Of a stretch of DNA of 64,000 nucleotides, positions 1-11,640 are shown piece after piece (the stretch's first letter is position 1; every line of letters starts with the position of its first letter). The stretch is from Garra rufa (taxonomy: Eukaryota; Chordata; Actinopteri; Cypriniformes; Cyprinidae): assembly GCF_049309525.1 (NCBI RefSeq), contig NC_133369.1, positions 40,734,631 through 40,798,630 of the forward strand, read 5' to 3'. The translations under genes were made by a program, and so were the position numbers. The notes beneath the pieces were generated by a model that worked only from the letters and a program-made list of their open reading frames with translations, had not been told where the DNA came from and searched no databases.

Positions 1-649
1 TGTCCTGTAACGTTAAACTGCGGTGACACTCAAAACCTATAAAATATTGATTAACAGAGAAGACCTGAAACTCTAAAACTGAAATTAAATTTGTTTAATC
101 AGAAAGTTCAATCAACAATAGTATGGTCTCTTCAGGAAGTAAACAACATTTTTGATATATATTCACATATATATATTCACATGGTATATTGAAATCAAGA
201 TTGCAAACTTTCAATTCTTTGATGAGTTCTCTTGCATGTTCCCCAAGGAATTCTATAATGCAGCTGATGGCCACCTCTCTTGTCATGTCTACAGAACATT
301 GGTCATCCTAAAAAATAATAATAATAACTAAAAAAATAATTTTACAAATAATAAAATCTTACAAATAATAAAATTACAAACAGGGTGTGTAAGTTAACTA
401 TGTGGAATGATTAGATTTAAGGATTTAATTTTTTTTTTTTTAAATAATGTTATTTCACTGTTGCTTGTGTGCCCGTTACTGTTAGCGCGGAATGTCCTTA
501 AACAATGTTGCTCGTTCCGCATTAGTTAAGATAGTAATATCTACAAAAATATTGGCTAACATTTATACAAATTAATTAGCATCTTTATTTTTCAAGAGCA
601 CTATTAACCTTCACTACCACCAATCAATTTTAAATAGCAGACTTTAACT

Positions 650-1800
650 AGTATTTTTTATTGATGCCTATATTAGATAAAGTAGACAATTCAAACAGTT
701 TTAACAGTATGTGCCAGTGAGAGATTAAAAATGTCTGTAAAAACATCTGCAAGCTGATGTGCACAGTCCCGGAAGACCCTGCCTGGGATCCCATCCGGTC
801 CAGCCACTTCTTGGCATTTGTTGTTCTCAAGACTTGCTTAACCTGATGGGCCTGAAAGATGAGCAAGCGGTCTGCAGGCTACAGCTGTAGTAAAACTGCA
901 CTGTCTGATTCTCTCTCAAATCGGGCAAAAAAAAAAAAAAAACAGTTCAGTTCCTCAGCCAGCGTGATACTACTTGTCATAAGTACTCTGCTTCCCCCGA
1001 AGTTAGTTATATGATGCAGACCCTACCACATGCGTGTTGAGTCCCTAGAGTTAAAGTGGTCCTCTATCTTCTCTTTATAAGCACCTTTGGCTGATTTTAT
1101 CTCTTTCTTAAAGTTATGTCTAGAAGCGCAGTACAGTTCTTTGCTACCAGATCTTTAAAGAGAAGTTGAACCTCCTTTGTCATCCATGGCTTCCTGTTTG
1201 GGTAGACACGGATGCGTTTGTCAATAGTTACATTTTCCACACAGCATCTGATATAGAAGGGCACAGTAGATGTATATTCATCGAAGTCCTAAGTGGAAAA
1301 CAAGTCCCAATCAGTTCTTTGAAAGCAGTCCTGCAACTGTGAAGATGCTCAGTCCGACCAGGTTTTAACCGTTTTAACAACAGCCTGTTGTTTCTTAATG
1401 CTGGGGCAGTATGCTGGAATTAAAAAAAGTGACAAGTGATCAGACTGTCCAAGGTGAGGGAGGGGTGATGCTCTAAAGGCTTTAGGAATGTTAGAATAAA
1501 CACAATCCAGTGTGTTTCTCGCTCTGGTGGTATATTTCACATGTTGTTTAAACCTTGAAAGCACAGTCTTCCAGTTGACATGATTAAAATCACCAGCCAC
1601 TATAAACGCCCTGTCAGGTGTCTGCTGGAGGGTGATCGTAACTGATTGTTGTTGAGTCATCCCAATGTAAATCAATGATTCACGGGAATAACAAATAGTC
1701 TCTAGTGTCCCCAAATATTTTTTTTACAAACCAAAGTAACAACAAAATATAGTTCCACTTTAGAGAGCTCCCAGCTGCTGCGTCTATGCGTGCCGCTATT
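650..1800 (-). mobile_element. LINE retrotransposon fragment (endonuclease end and RT start), decayed
   Basis: On the minus strand, about 1714-1349 encodes the C-terminal part of an APE-type endonuclease: the catalytic-core motif AGDFNH, then an LDCVYSNIPKAF-like stretch and QSDHLSLFLIPAY, the usual end of the LINE endonuclease fold. Further along the same strand, 866-648 resembles the start of the reverse transcriptase region (a decayed VAGPDGIPGR-like motif, then HQLADVFTDIF-like residues). Stops and frame changes lie between them, so this is a relic. The motifs fit the jockey superfamily (L2/Rex1/CR1-like); I cannot assign a clade. No 3' tail or target duplication was found. It is in opposite orientation to the gypsy relic immediately to its right. 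Confidence 0.8.
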
Positions 1801-1944
1801 TTGATGAATCAGATGGAACTCTCAGGAGTGAGTTTTGCCATCAAAACTGTTTTTCCACTACCACAGTAATGTTTAGATTGCCTCCACACGCATTGAAAGC
1901 TCTGAGCTGATGGATTCTCCCACAGTCTCCCACAGTGAATGTCT

Positions 1945-2775
1945 GTTCAATCATGCATATCATAATTATGGTATCCCTGAGGATATTGTGTCGGACAGGG
2001 ACCTCAATTTATCTCACATGTCTGGAAAGCCTTCTTTTATCTACTAGAGGTTACTGTGAGCTTGTCCGCTGGCTACCATGCACAGATGAATGGCCAGACT
2101 GAGTGGAAGATCCAAGAACTCGGACGTTACTTCCGGCCATACTGGCATGAAGATCAGCACAGCTGGAGCATACTCGGCTACCAACCGCCACTCTTCCCAG
2201 GGACTGAAGAGCCAGTGGAGGTTCCAGCTGTGTTCCTTCACTCCCATCTACCATTTCGGAGATAAGGTATGGCTGTCCAACTGGGATCTGCGTCTCTGCC
2301 TGCACTGCAAGAAGCTGAGTCCCCGCTACATTGGTCTGTTCATGACTGTGAGGCAGATCAACGAGGTCACTTACCAGCTTCAACTCCGACCCAGGTACAG
2401 AATTCATCCCACCTTTCACATATCTCTCCTTAAACCATGTTTCCCTCTGCACCAGGAACCACTGCACCAAATAAACCTCCTCCTCCTGAGATCCTGGACC
2501 AACCATCAGTCTGAGTGTGAGAGATCCTGGACTAACGGCCACGGGGTATGTTGTGGATTTGGAAGGATATGGACTGAAGGAGAGATCCTGGGTGGCCCGG
2601 GACGATATTCTAGACCCCATGCTGCACTCGTCCTGATCGTCCCACACCCAAAGGCCATGGTCACTCGCCACTCGAGGGCGTCAGAAGCCCCTGGAGGAGG
2701 GCGTAATGTCAGCGATCTCACACAGTCACAGCCTCCTCAGTCACCAGCCACAACACACACCAGATCACACTAGCC
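1945..2775 (+). pseudogene. Ty3/gypsy pol remnant: end of integrase plus chromodomain-like tail
   Basis: Reading several frames on the plus strand gives the C-terminal half of a Ty3/gypsy integrase. A relic IPEDIVSDRD segment (second catalytic Asp) occurs near 1970-2000, SAGYHAQMNGQTEWKIQELGR (the region of the catalytic Glu) near 2065-2130, then DKVWLSNWDLRLCLHCKKLSPRYIG and YRIHPTFHISLLKP. A degenerate chromodomain-like tail runs to about 2770. The QTERK-type Glu reads QTEWK here. Stops and frame shifts are frequent. The relic is clearly related to the intact minus-strand chromovirus at 32961-38166 but is much more diverged. No LTR was recognised around it. Confidence 0.85.
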
Positions 2776-4288
2776 TGAGTTTCAGAGCCGTGCACAGGGG
2801 GTGGCCTGGTGGCTAGAGCCACTGCCCCTCTGCCCTCATCAGCTGAGGTGCTCCTCTCACCAATCCCCCACCATCCCAGCTCAAAACGCTCTGTTACCGC
2901 TCCACTAAAGATCGAAGATCTTTAGCTCCGTGTTTTCCTGCCCACTTCCTAAAACAGATTAAACAGAGAGTTTGTTGGCCATTAGCAACTAAAAGTAAAA
3001 AGATATATCTGGTTATAATGTCATGAAAAGCATTTTCTGGTTCTTATCAGAGAAGGATTTGGTGCACTTGTGCACTGTCCCTATCAAATAAACTACAAAT
3101 AATATGTATATACATGTGTAGTGATATTAACATTATTAATTTAAGGGAATCAAATATGATTCAATAGGGAATTTGAACAGAGTCGCTGTTCTACGGCTGC
3201 TCAGAGTCGGCGCGTGATTCATTGAACGAGTCGTGTAACAGAAACTCTGCAATGGATATTACTATCCAGAATATAGTGACAACACTATTTATTAGCACAG
3301 TAGCAAGATCGGCAGTTTAAGGCATTAACTTGTAAGCACAAAACACAAGATATTTCTCTTTTCTATTAAAAATAAGATTTTATTGGTTAAATCTAAGACA
3401 CATAAACTAATCTAACACATAAACACACGCATTCACACAGGTTGCAGAAAGAGAAAGTGAGGAAAGAATGAGTTTAAAGGAATGAAAATATGAAGTCCCA
3501 AGTTTATAGCAATATGTGCAATTGCTTAGAACTGAACAACCATCAATCACTTAATTAACCCTCGTATTGAGTCTCTCAATGAGGTTATTAAACTTCATAT
3601 CAAATGCACCAGTTCAGCTAGAATCTGGAGGTTGTACTTGTGTTGCCTTTGTGTTGAAGTTTGGTGGTCGTTCATGTGATGTCTTGGGCGTTGGCTGAGG
3701 ATGCGGAGTTGTGCGCTGGTTAAAGTTCAGGTCGGCACAGACGTTTGGGTCACGGCTTGTGGCAAAACTTAACTAGAACACGAAACTCTCAACGGAAAGA
3801 AATAAAAAAATTAAAGTAAGAGTGTAAGAAGTGTAAAGATCACCTCATGTTTCCTTTAGAGGACCGGCTGGCATGCAGGCCAGGGAGCGTTCAAAAAGAA
3901 CGCTAACAGCAGCATCAAAACGCGGCGGCATGAAGAAGTAAGAGTAAGAGCGTAAGAGAGAGAGATTTGATGGTGTCCTGAGTATTTAAACTCAGCTTTT
4001 GGACACATCCCAAATGGTGTCTTGACCAATTAAAACATTGTCCTAACTCGGGGTACTGCTAGTTTCTCTGCCCAAACCATAAATCACAATGTTATCTTAT
4101 CAGTCCCGTGGTCCCGAGTTAAATTTGGACCTGATTTCGATAACAAGACTAAAATAGATTTTACAAAGAATTGACTTATAGAAACATTTTAAGAATGCAA
4201 TTTCAAGCTCAGGCATCACCAATATAAACCTTTAAGCTATTCAATAGTTATTAAAAGGGACAAACTCAATAAGTAATTAAAACATAAT
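2776..4288. other. Non-coding, possibly LTR-derived stretch
   Basis: No gene is visible. The first 150 bases may still belong to the gypsy relic upstream. From about 3120 the sequence is AT-rich with mixed oligonucleotide runs, and the texture resembles an old LTR or leader, but I found no paired LTR, primer-binding site or target duplication. Confidence 0.4.
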
Positions 4289-6471
4289 CAGAGGTGTCAA
4301 GTAACGAAGTACAAATACTTTGTTACCTTACTTAAGTAGAATTTTTGGGTATCTATACTTTACTGGAGTAATTATTTTTCAGCCTACTTTTTACTTCTAC
4401 TCCTTACATTTTCAAGCAATTATCTGTACTTTCTACTTCTTACATTTTAAAAATAGACTCGTTACTCCTATTTTTTTCGGCTCAATTATGTTCATTCATG
4501 TCATGTTCAAAAAAGAAAAAAAAAAACTATCCAGATAAATTGTGCCATTCACATGAATTTGTGAATTTGGTTGTGGTTGGATGAGAAGTATAAACATATC
4601 CCATTCCGACACCCTATTGGTTTGTACGCGATCCATCACACCTGCACGTGACACAAATCACGTCACACTCCAGCAGGGATGTACTGGCCATCGGGGAGAA
4701 CCGGGACATTGCCGGTGGGCCGGTGGAGTAGTGGGCCGATCGCCAAAGCGAGGCAGACCTCCTCCATATTAAGCGCTATTTTAAATGACATTCGAAACTG
4801 CAAATAGCCCAAATGTGTGAAGCGGCGGGATCAGTCACCCGCACAGCGCTGACGAACGTAAGCTGCGCTTCCACCACCATGTAAAGTGATAAACAGCGCA
4901 AGTTGCTTGACGCATTCAGATTTAAAAAGAGTTGTGTTAGGCAGTTGTGTGATATGAGAACATTAAAGGTTCTGTAGGTTCTGCTGGGCTGCTGAAAACA
5001 GCTGCATGATGAGGTAAAGTGATAAATGCCAATACATAATTACTGTCATTTTATAACAAATTTTATTGTTTATTATTATGAATAAAAAAATAGCTATTGT
5101 AATGTTTTCTTGTGACGATATCGTACTAATACTTGTCAGTTAATATCTGGATTTTAAGCAAAAATTTCTTCTTTTTTAAATGTTAAGTTGTAATTCATTT
5201 TAATTGGAGAAAAATGTTAATTCAGTAAGAGCCTGATTAAGGATAAATATCAGTGCCTTATATAAATAAGGTGTTTACTACACATATTAAAGTTCTTAAA
5301 GGAACAGTTCACCCAAAAATAAAAATTGTCATTATACTGTATACAACATCATGTAATTTTAATCCTGTATGAACTTCTTCATTCTTCTGTGGTACATAAA
5401 GGAAGATACTCTGAGAAATTCAAAAATTTTGTCTTTAGTATAAATCAATAGAGTAGAATTTTGAGTAGAAATCAATAAATGAATATGTTTGGTTACATTC
5501 TACAAAATGTATTTTGTGTTCTACAAAAGTAAGTAATTTTTACAGAATTTATTAGCATGTCCTGCATTCTAGCTCAAAATCTGTGCTTTACTGCATGTAT
5601 TTCTATGTGACAAAAATGCATTATTCATTTGTTGCATTTGAATTCAGTATCAATCATTATTTGATTCTGTCCTGTTTTATTCATACATTTATTTACTTAA
5701 ATTAAAGGCCCTATAACCCAAACAAAACTCACGGGGCAACTTGTGGGCTGGATTTGTCCACGGCCAAATTTTAACCCCAGTCCAGCCCTGCACTCCAGCA
5801 AGGATATAGCCAGTGTCCGGGTCGTTACTCAAAAAAGATGATTTCTCTCAAGTTATTATTTCTCCACTACTAGCTTATTTATCAAACGGGTGCTTTCTCT
5901 TCATCCTCTGCAAATGAAGCTACAGTAGGTAGTTTGGTAGAGGGATGTTTGAATAAATTAGCGTTTGCGATTGACAACGCGATTGACAATGTTGTGATAA
6001 CACAATACTTATAGTCAGCAACTAGTCATCATATCTCCCGCTTTGTGAAACATGTTAATGCTCAGTAGTACACATTTATGGGTCTTTAATGTATTTGCAT
6101 TGTAATAAAATGCTTTTATTTTCATTGGGCATATATGTGGCTGAAACAGGTAGCCTAGTGCATCCCAATTATTTTTAACATTAACATTTTAATATAACAT
6201 AGTCACTATGGCCTTTAGAAATGTTTTTTGGGGAGGTGGGGTAGTGCACAATAGGCCCCTGTGGCGCGGCCCAATCTTTTGTCCTTAATGGTATTTTTTT
6301 CTATACATTACTTTTACTTTTTTACTTTAAGTAGTTTTAAAACCAGTACTTTTATACTTTTACTTGAGTAAAAAGCTTGAGTTGATACTTCAACTTCTAC
6401 AAAAGTCTTTTTAAATCCTAGTATCTATACTTCTACTTGAGTAATGAATGTGAATACTTTTGACACCACTG
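4289..6471. mobile_element. Non-autonomous hAT element, Tol2-like ends, 8-bp target duplication
   Basis: The element begins CAGAGGTGTCAAGTAACG and ends TTTTGACACCACTG, so the termini are inverted (CAG-GGTGTCAA against CAGTGGTGTCAA). Both ends carry the subterminal array of ACTT/AAGT and TACTTGAGTA motifs that is typical of Tol2-family hAT elements. It is flanked by a perfect 8-bp direct repeat, AACATAAT (4281-4288 and 6472-6479), the length expected for hAT insertion. No transposase reading frame is present, so it was mobilised in trans. About half its length is a second hAT (4674-5790); without that it would be near 1.06 kb. The perfect target duplication suggests a fairly recent insertion. 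Confidence 0.92.
4674..5790. mobile_element. Nested non-autonomous hAT element with 8-bp target duplication
   Basis: The left end is CAGGGATGTACTGGCC and the right end, read on the minus strand, is CAGGGCTGGACTGGGG, giving imperfect 16-bp inverted termini. It is bracketed by CACTCCAG at 4666-4673 and 5791-5798, a perfect 8-bp target duplication. Subterminal sequence is GC-rich; the middle is AT-rich with no coding capacity. Insertion inside the Tol2-like element shows that it is the younger of the two. Confidence 0.92.
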
Positions 6472-6479
6472 AACATAAT

Positions 6480-7430
6480 AGGCAAAAGTGTGGGTTACAT
6501 AAATGATAGGAAATGTGCATAGAAATGATGAGTTGCTCATGAGTCCTTTTTAGCATCATTTTAGGTGTATATGTGAAAAGGCAGTTTCCTGTGCCATACT
6601 GTGAATGTAATGATGTGTTCTGTGAGGAACAAAAAGGTCAAAAGGGTGTAGAAGGAATTTCAGTCTGTGTCCCCTGGGTGGGGAGCCCACCAACCGAAAT
6701 CTCTAATAATTCTCATGTGATGTTCAAGATGTGCATCTCTTTGACCATTAATCTTGGTTACTTGCCCCAAATTTGACAATCTTCTTCCTTGGGATGATCA
6801 ACAAGTGTCCTTTTGTGTTAATGTTGCAAGTTCCTAGTTGGTTAGGTTTGCTTCAAGCTGGCTGGCGCCAGGGTGTCAAATGACACATTTTACGACAGGA
6901 GTCTTGTCATGCTGGGTCTCTTGTGGAATTTGGGTCTGTAGAAGTGTTTCAAAAATTCCAATTGAATCGCCTGAATTGTCTGATTCGCGCTGAGATCCTA
7001 CATATGATAAACTAAACTAGTAATGTTACATTAAAATACCACTTTATAATTCAGAGATTTAACTTAACTACAGTGCCTTATAATGGGTTAAGTTAAAAAG
7101 CTGACTCAAAGCTAGCTTACCAATTCAGGCTAATAATTAGCTAAATGGTTTGCATGGTTTTATATGTTGCTAAGTCACCTGTATGTATCATAAATACCTG
7201 GATACATTTGCTTTGATAAAACAATCACTATATCTGTTATGCTAAAATTCAGTCAAAAACAGTTTTTAAAGTAAATGGGTGCCTTCAATTCCCTCAAGTG
7301 TTTATCCTTTTCACAGTCTGGCAGAAATTATGGGTGGTTCCAAAATACATGGTCAAATGTAAAGGAGTATTTGCCAAGAAAAAGAGGGTGGGTCAACTTA
7401 CTGACTGGCTCAACTTACCCCACTTTCCCC
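6480..7430. other. Non-coding, no feature recognised
   Basis: No convincing reading frame, repeat array or RNA gene is seen. The short open frames here lack recognisable motifs. Confidence 0.5.
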
Positions 7431-7439
7431 TACTGTGTT

Positions 7440-8330
7440 AGTGAGCACTTCTCCTTTGCCGAGATAATCCATCCACCTCACAGGTGTGGCATATCAAGAT
7501 GCTGATTAGACAGCATGATTGAGGCTGGCCACAATAAAAGGCCACTCTAAAATGAGCAGTTTTATCACACAGCAAAATGCCACAGATGTCACAAGTTTTG
7601 AGGGAGCGTGCAATTGGCATTCTGACTGCAGGAATGTCCACCAGAGCTGTTGCCCATGAATTGAATGTTCATTTCTCTATCATAAGCTGTCTCCAAAAGC
7701 CTTTCAGAGAATTTGGCAGTACATCCAACCGGCCTCACAACCGCAGACCAGTGTAACGTGGATTGAGTGGCCCATGGTAGCAGTGGGGTTATGGAATGGG
7801 CAGGCGTATGTTATGGACAACGAACACAGGTGCATTTTATTGATGGCATTTTGAATGCAAAGAGATACCGTGACGAAATCCTGAGGCCCATTGTTGTGCC
7901 ATTCATCAACGACCATCACCTCATGTTGCAGCATGATAATGCACAGCCCCATGTTGCAAGGATCTGTACGCAATTCCTGGAAGCTGGAAACACCCCAGTT
8001 CTTGCATGGCCAGCATACTCACCAGACATGTCACCCATTGAGCATGTTTGGGATGCTCTGGATCGGCGTATACGACAGTGTTTTCCAGTTCCTGGCAATA
8101 TCCAGAAACTTTGCACAGCTATTGAAGAGGAATGGAACAACATTCCACAGGCCACAATCAACAACCTGATCAACTCTATGCAAAGGAGATGTGTTGCACT
8201 GTGTGAGGCAAGTGGTGGTCACGCCAGATACTGACTGGTTTTCAGACCAGATCTTTGGGTTCAGCTCATTAAAAATAGGGGCAAAACAAAAGTGTTGCAT
8301 TTATAATTTTGGTCAAGTGTATTTTTTATT
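7440..8330 (+). pseudogene. Tc1/mariner transposase relic with internal deletion
   Basis: An ATG at 7577 opens a frame for the N-terminal paired-type DNA-binding region (MPQMSQVLRERAIG... up to about 7755), which ends at a stop. From about 7767 the frame resumes in the catalytic domain (VMEWAGVCYGQRTQVHF), with LQHDNAQPH carrying the second catalytic Asp and YSPDMSPIEHVWDALDRR carrying the third acidic residue, and ends at 8234. The segment that should hold the first catalytic Asp (usually FTDES-like) is missing, so the enzyme cannot be active. A terminal-repeat-like sequence (TTTTGGTCAAGTGTA) lies near 8310-8325, but the matching left terminus is absent. Confidence 0.88.
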
Positions 8331-9190
8331 TATTTTGATTTAGGAAACACTGGTTTCTTGAATCAGGACTACCTATAATAGACTGGTGTGTTTTTGTATC
8401 AAAATACTGGTGCATTTGATGTCCATTCTACACAAAACAATTGATGGAAAAAATGTAAATTGTCATTAAAAATCAAAAAATCTTTATTTTTAATCAAATC
8501 GTGACCCCAAGAATCAATATAAATTAAATTGTAACATACTGAAAGATTTCCACCCCTACTAGTTACTACTACAATTTAAAACATGTATTTGTCACAACAA
8601 AATTTTAACATATGTGTCAAACTAATTTTAACATATATGTTAACAGACTGTTGCCACAATTGATAAAGTTCAAGTCATACACATTCAAATAGGCCAAATG
8701 AAAAATTTAGATGCGATAAGTTATTAAAAGTCACTTATTCTATTATGTTTATTTATTGTTTACAGTGCAAAATTTGGGGAATACTGTACTTACAGTATTT
8801 CAGATTTCTCCAAGAATGATGGTCAGAAGGACAAAAGAAACCTCAGAAAGACAGGAAGCTTCCAAGACATGTATGGTTCCTAAGGCTGGCCACACACTAG
8901 ATGATTTTTCAAATCTTAACCGATTTTGAAACCATGGGAGACCACAGACATAAAGAGAGTTTAAACATGTTTTTAACCTTATAATCCTATGAATCTAGAC
9001 GAATTGACCAGACCACAACACCACACACTTGTTGATTGTAGGAACAATTTCACAGTGACACATGATCTCACAGAGACTCATGAGATCAAACATGACTAGA
9101 GAAGAAAACCAAATGGAGAACAATCAACCTTGTAAGCTGGCTCTCCTAGTGTGCATTCTGTTTCACAGTGAAAAACAAGATATAAAAAAG
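8331..9190. other. Non-coding, AT-rich; possible MITE scrap
   Basis: No gene is visible. A motif near 8883 (GGCTGGCCACACACTAG) resembles the end of short DNA transposons common in fish, but I could not pair it with an opposite end. Confidence 0.35.
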
Positions 9191-9194
9191 AATA

Positions 9195-9594
9195 CATTGG
9201 TGGCCAAAATTATTATAACACTAGTATTTTTTACCAGCTAAAAATGGGTTTAAGTCAGTTATTTCTATCTTTTGCTGTAGTTTCAGTTGAAAATACATTT
9301 AAAATACAGAAATTTACATTTCCAAACATCCATTTTGTCATTAATTGTTATAATCCAGTGAGATTTTTGTTTGCACAAGGAGTCTATCTACAGCCAGTGC
9401 TCCAAACATAGATCTGGTCTCATCATCATCCAGTCTGTCTGGAATGTATGAGTCAGAATGATCTAAATAATAATAATATATATACTCACAAAAACCAATT
9501 CATGTCTCCACACAAAATTTAATATAATCCGTAATACAGTTGTATCAAAAGTTATGGTCTCATCAGACCATGTTCTCACTGGGGGGGGGGGGGG
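9195..9594. mobile_element. Tc1-like element remnant
   Basis: The left edge reads TGGTGGCCAAAATTATTATA, a Tc1-type terminus. The body (about 9358-9440) recurs in inverted orientation at about 15828-15925, where the GATGATGATGAGATC and CTCCTTGTGCAAACAAAAATC words are shared. A GGTCTCATCAGACCATG word near the right is also typical of Tc1 relics. No transposase frame remains. Confidence 0.65.
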
Positions 9595-9619
9595 GTATAA
9601 GCCTCCTTGGAGTTATAAT

Positions 9620-9772
9620 AAGTGATGTTTTATTAACTAATTTCGGGAGGAGCACGCACAGATAATTAACACGGCCAATGCATCATCAGTAATCACTCCC
9701 TATCCAATCAGTGTTAAAGGGAATCACTATAAATAATCAAAGCAGCCTTACCTTCCTATCTCTCGTTTCAAC
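9620..9772 (+). repeat. Ngaro split direct repeat A1
   Basis: Starts AAGTGATGTTTTATTAAC and ends TCTCTCGTTTCAAC. By eye it is identical to 14912-15064. It forms the 5' terminus and should carry the promoter and leader of the element. Confidence 0.93.
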
Positions 9773-9784
9773 CGCCAGAAAAAA

Positions 9785-11640
9785 ATGTCAGATATCGAAC
9801 TTCTCCCAGAGGAAAATCTTCAAAAGGAAAAAATCAAACGTCGTCCCGCAGGACCCTCCAAGCGAGCCTGCGGCTGCAAAACGGGGCCGTAAAACCTCCC
9901 GTTCTACCGTTCACGCTCGCCGAACCCCACCATCACCTTCACCCTCGAGGCATCAGCCACCTTCGCCGGCGTCTTCCTTCTCCTCAGCCATTTCCTCCAT
10001 CCCAGCTACAGGGAAATGGACCGTGGCTGGACTGCGCCAAGCACTCACCAGTGCCGGCGCGACTTTTCCGCGTCGAGCCACTAAAGAGGAGCTCCTCGAC
10101 CTCTTCACTTCACTGCAGGCGGGCGATCCGCCAAACTACACCCCTCCTTCTAAAGCCGCGTACACCGCAGGCACGGGCCGCGGCGCCCCTTATTCACGGC
10201 CAGGACATGCTAATGCTAAAAGGCCTTCAGCAAGCCTGGGCCGCGCCCCGAACGCAGCACCTGCCAGTGCGCGCCCCCACTTCCGTCATGGGCATCAGCG
10301 CGCCGATGACAGCACCGATCTTCAGGCCGTCGCCCCTCCAAGCCGTCGCATTAGTGCGAACCCTCAGCCGGCTACAAAGACACAGTTACAGCCGATACTT
10401 TTTCACACTCCCAATCCTCTCCCCTACCCATGGCCGGAAGCGCCGCCCTCCCATTCTAGCGCGAGCATGCCTCCGCTTGCGGCGCAAGCCACGCCGTACG
10501 TTAACCCCTCCCTCTATCCCTCTTTCTCTTCCGCCCAAGGAGCTACCTATAGCGCGAGCATGCCTCCGCTTTCAGCTCAAGCTCCGGCGTCTAATAACCC
10601 CCCCATCTATCCCTCTTTCTCTTCCGCCCCAGGAGTTAACTATAGTGCGAGCATGCCTCCGCTTGCGGCGCAAGCCACGGCGTCCGTTAACCCCTCCATC
10701 TATCCCTCTTTCTCTTCCGCCCCAGGAGCTAGTTACAGCGCGAGCATGCCTCCGCTTTCGTCTCTAGCTCCGGCGCCTGTTAACCCCCTCATCTATCCCT
10801 CTTCCCTTCCTGCCCCAGGAGTCAGTAATAGCGTGAGCGCGCCTCCGCTATCACTCCCGGCAGTCTCTCTCTCCGCACATTCTCGCAATACTTTCACGCT
10901 AGCCTCAGCCACACCCCTGCCCATCCCTCCAAACGCAATCGCCCTGGATCCACCTCCCGTTGCCAATTCCATCCGGACACAAATCCTAGCAGGTGCAGAC
11001 ATTGACCTCTACACCCTTCTATCCCCTCTCTCTCCTTCACACCCGGATCGCCTAATAAATTGCGGCGAATTTTCTGTTACCCTAAAAAACTCCACTCACA
11101 ACTCATCTCGCATTCTTTCGTTTACTGAATTCACCATCGCGTTCAACCGGTTCTCAGAGGTAATATGCTCTGTTTTTCCCCACAGGAGACGCGAGCTCAG
11201 CGATTACCTTACGATAATCACTGAGCTCGCGCTTTCATATGGTGACTACCACAAAATGTTCTCGGCAAAATGTGCAATCCGTACCGCTCAGTGGAATCAG
11301 TGCCCCTATTGGGGGGCCTTGGATTACGAGCTCCACAGCAGTTTTCCGCTCCCTCTCGCACTCCTCCATCTCTTGCCCCTTCGTCAACCCTTCTATCCCT
11401 CCGTGTCCCGAACCATCCCAACCCAAATCTACCAGCTATGTCCCACGCCTCATGGACACCTCTTCCTTCCCCTCTCCCTCTCTTCACCGCCGCTCTTCCT
11501 CTTCCGGCAGTCAAGCTTGCGCTAACTTTAATAACGCAAGGTGCACTAGACAACGCTGTCGTTTTCTGCATGTATGTAATTTCTGTGGCGGCTCCCATGC
11601 CCGTTTGATCTGTCCAGTGCAGAGAGCTGCAAATAAAAAA
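9785..11640 (+). pseudogene. Ngaro gag-like gene, frame-broken
   Basis: The likely original start is the ATG at 9785 (MSDIELLPEENLQK), which lies just after the A1 repeat; this frame stops near 9890 because the reading frame shifts. A second frame, open from 9711 to 11525, then carries a basic KRGRKTS segment, a Pro/Ser-rich stretch with 31-residue repeats, and a conserved region (LLSPLSPSHPDRLINCGEF...). The C-terminal Cys/His cluster (CANFNNARCTRQRCRFLHVCNFCG...CP, about 11519-11620) sits in yet another frame, so a shift lies between about 11240 and 11525. Such a cluster is typical of DIRS/Ngaro Gag proteins and probably binds RNA. At least two shifts make the copy defective. Confidence 0.8.
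10461..10860 (+). repeat. 93-bp in-frame tandem repeat inside Ngaro gag
   Basis: The word GCGAGCATGCCTCCGCT starts at 10461, 10554, 10647 and 10740, with a decayed fifth copy at 10833, giving an exact 93-bp period. In the gag frame each unit encodes 31 residues beginning ASMPPL and including YPSFSSAPG. The first units alternate between two subtypes (LAAQAT and LSAQAP), suggesting a 186-bp higher-order duplication. Confidence 0.93.

Noticed and set aside
1..640. Short minus-strand frame (95-286) in AT-rich DNA
   Set aside because: No recognisable motif. It could be an exon, since sequence past its start has acceptor-like features, but nothing supports it enough to list.
6573..6776. 67-codon plus-strand frame next to the Tol2-like element
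   Set aside because: No motif, no splice context and short; chance frame.
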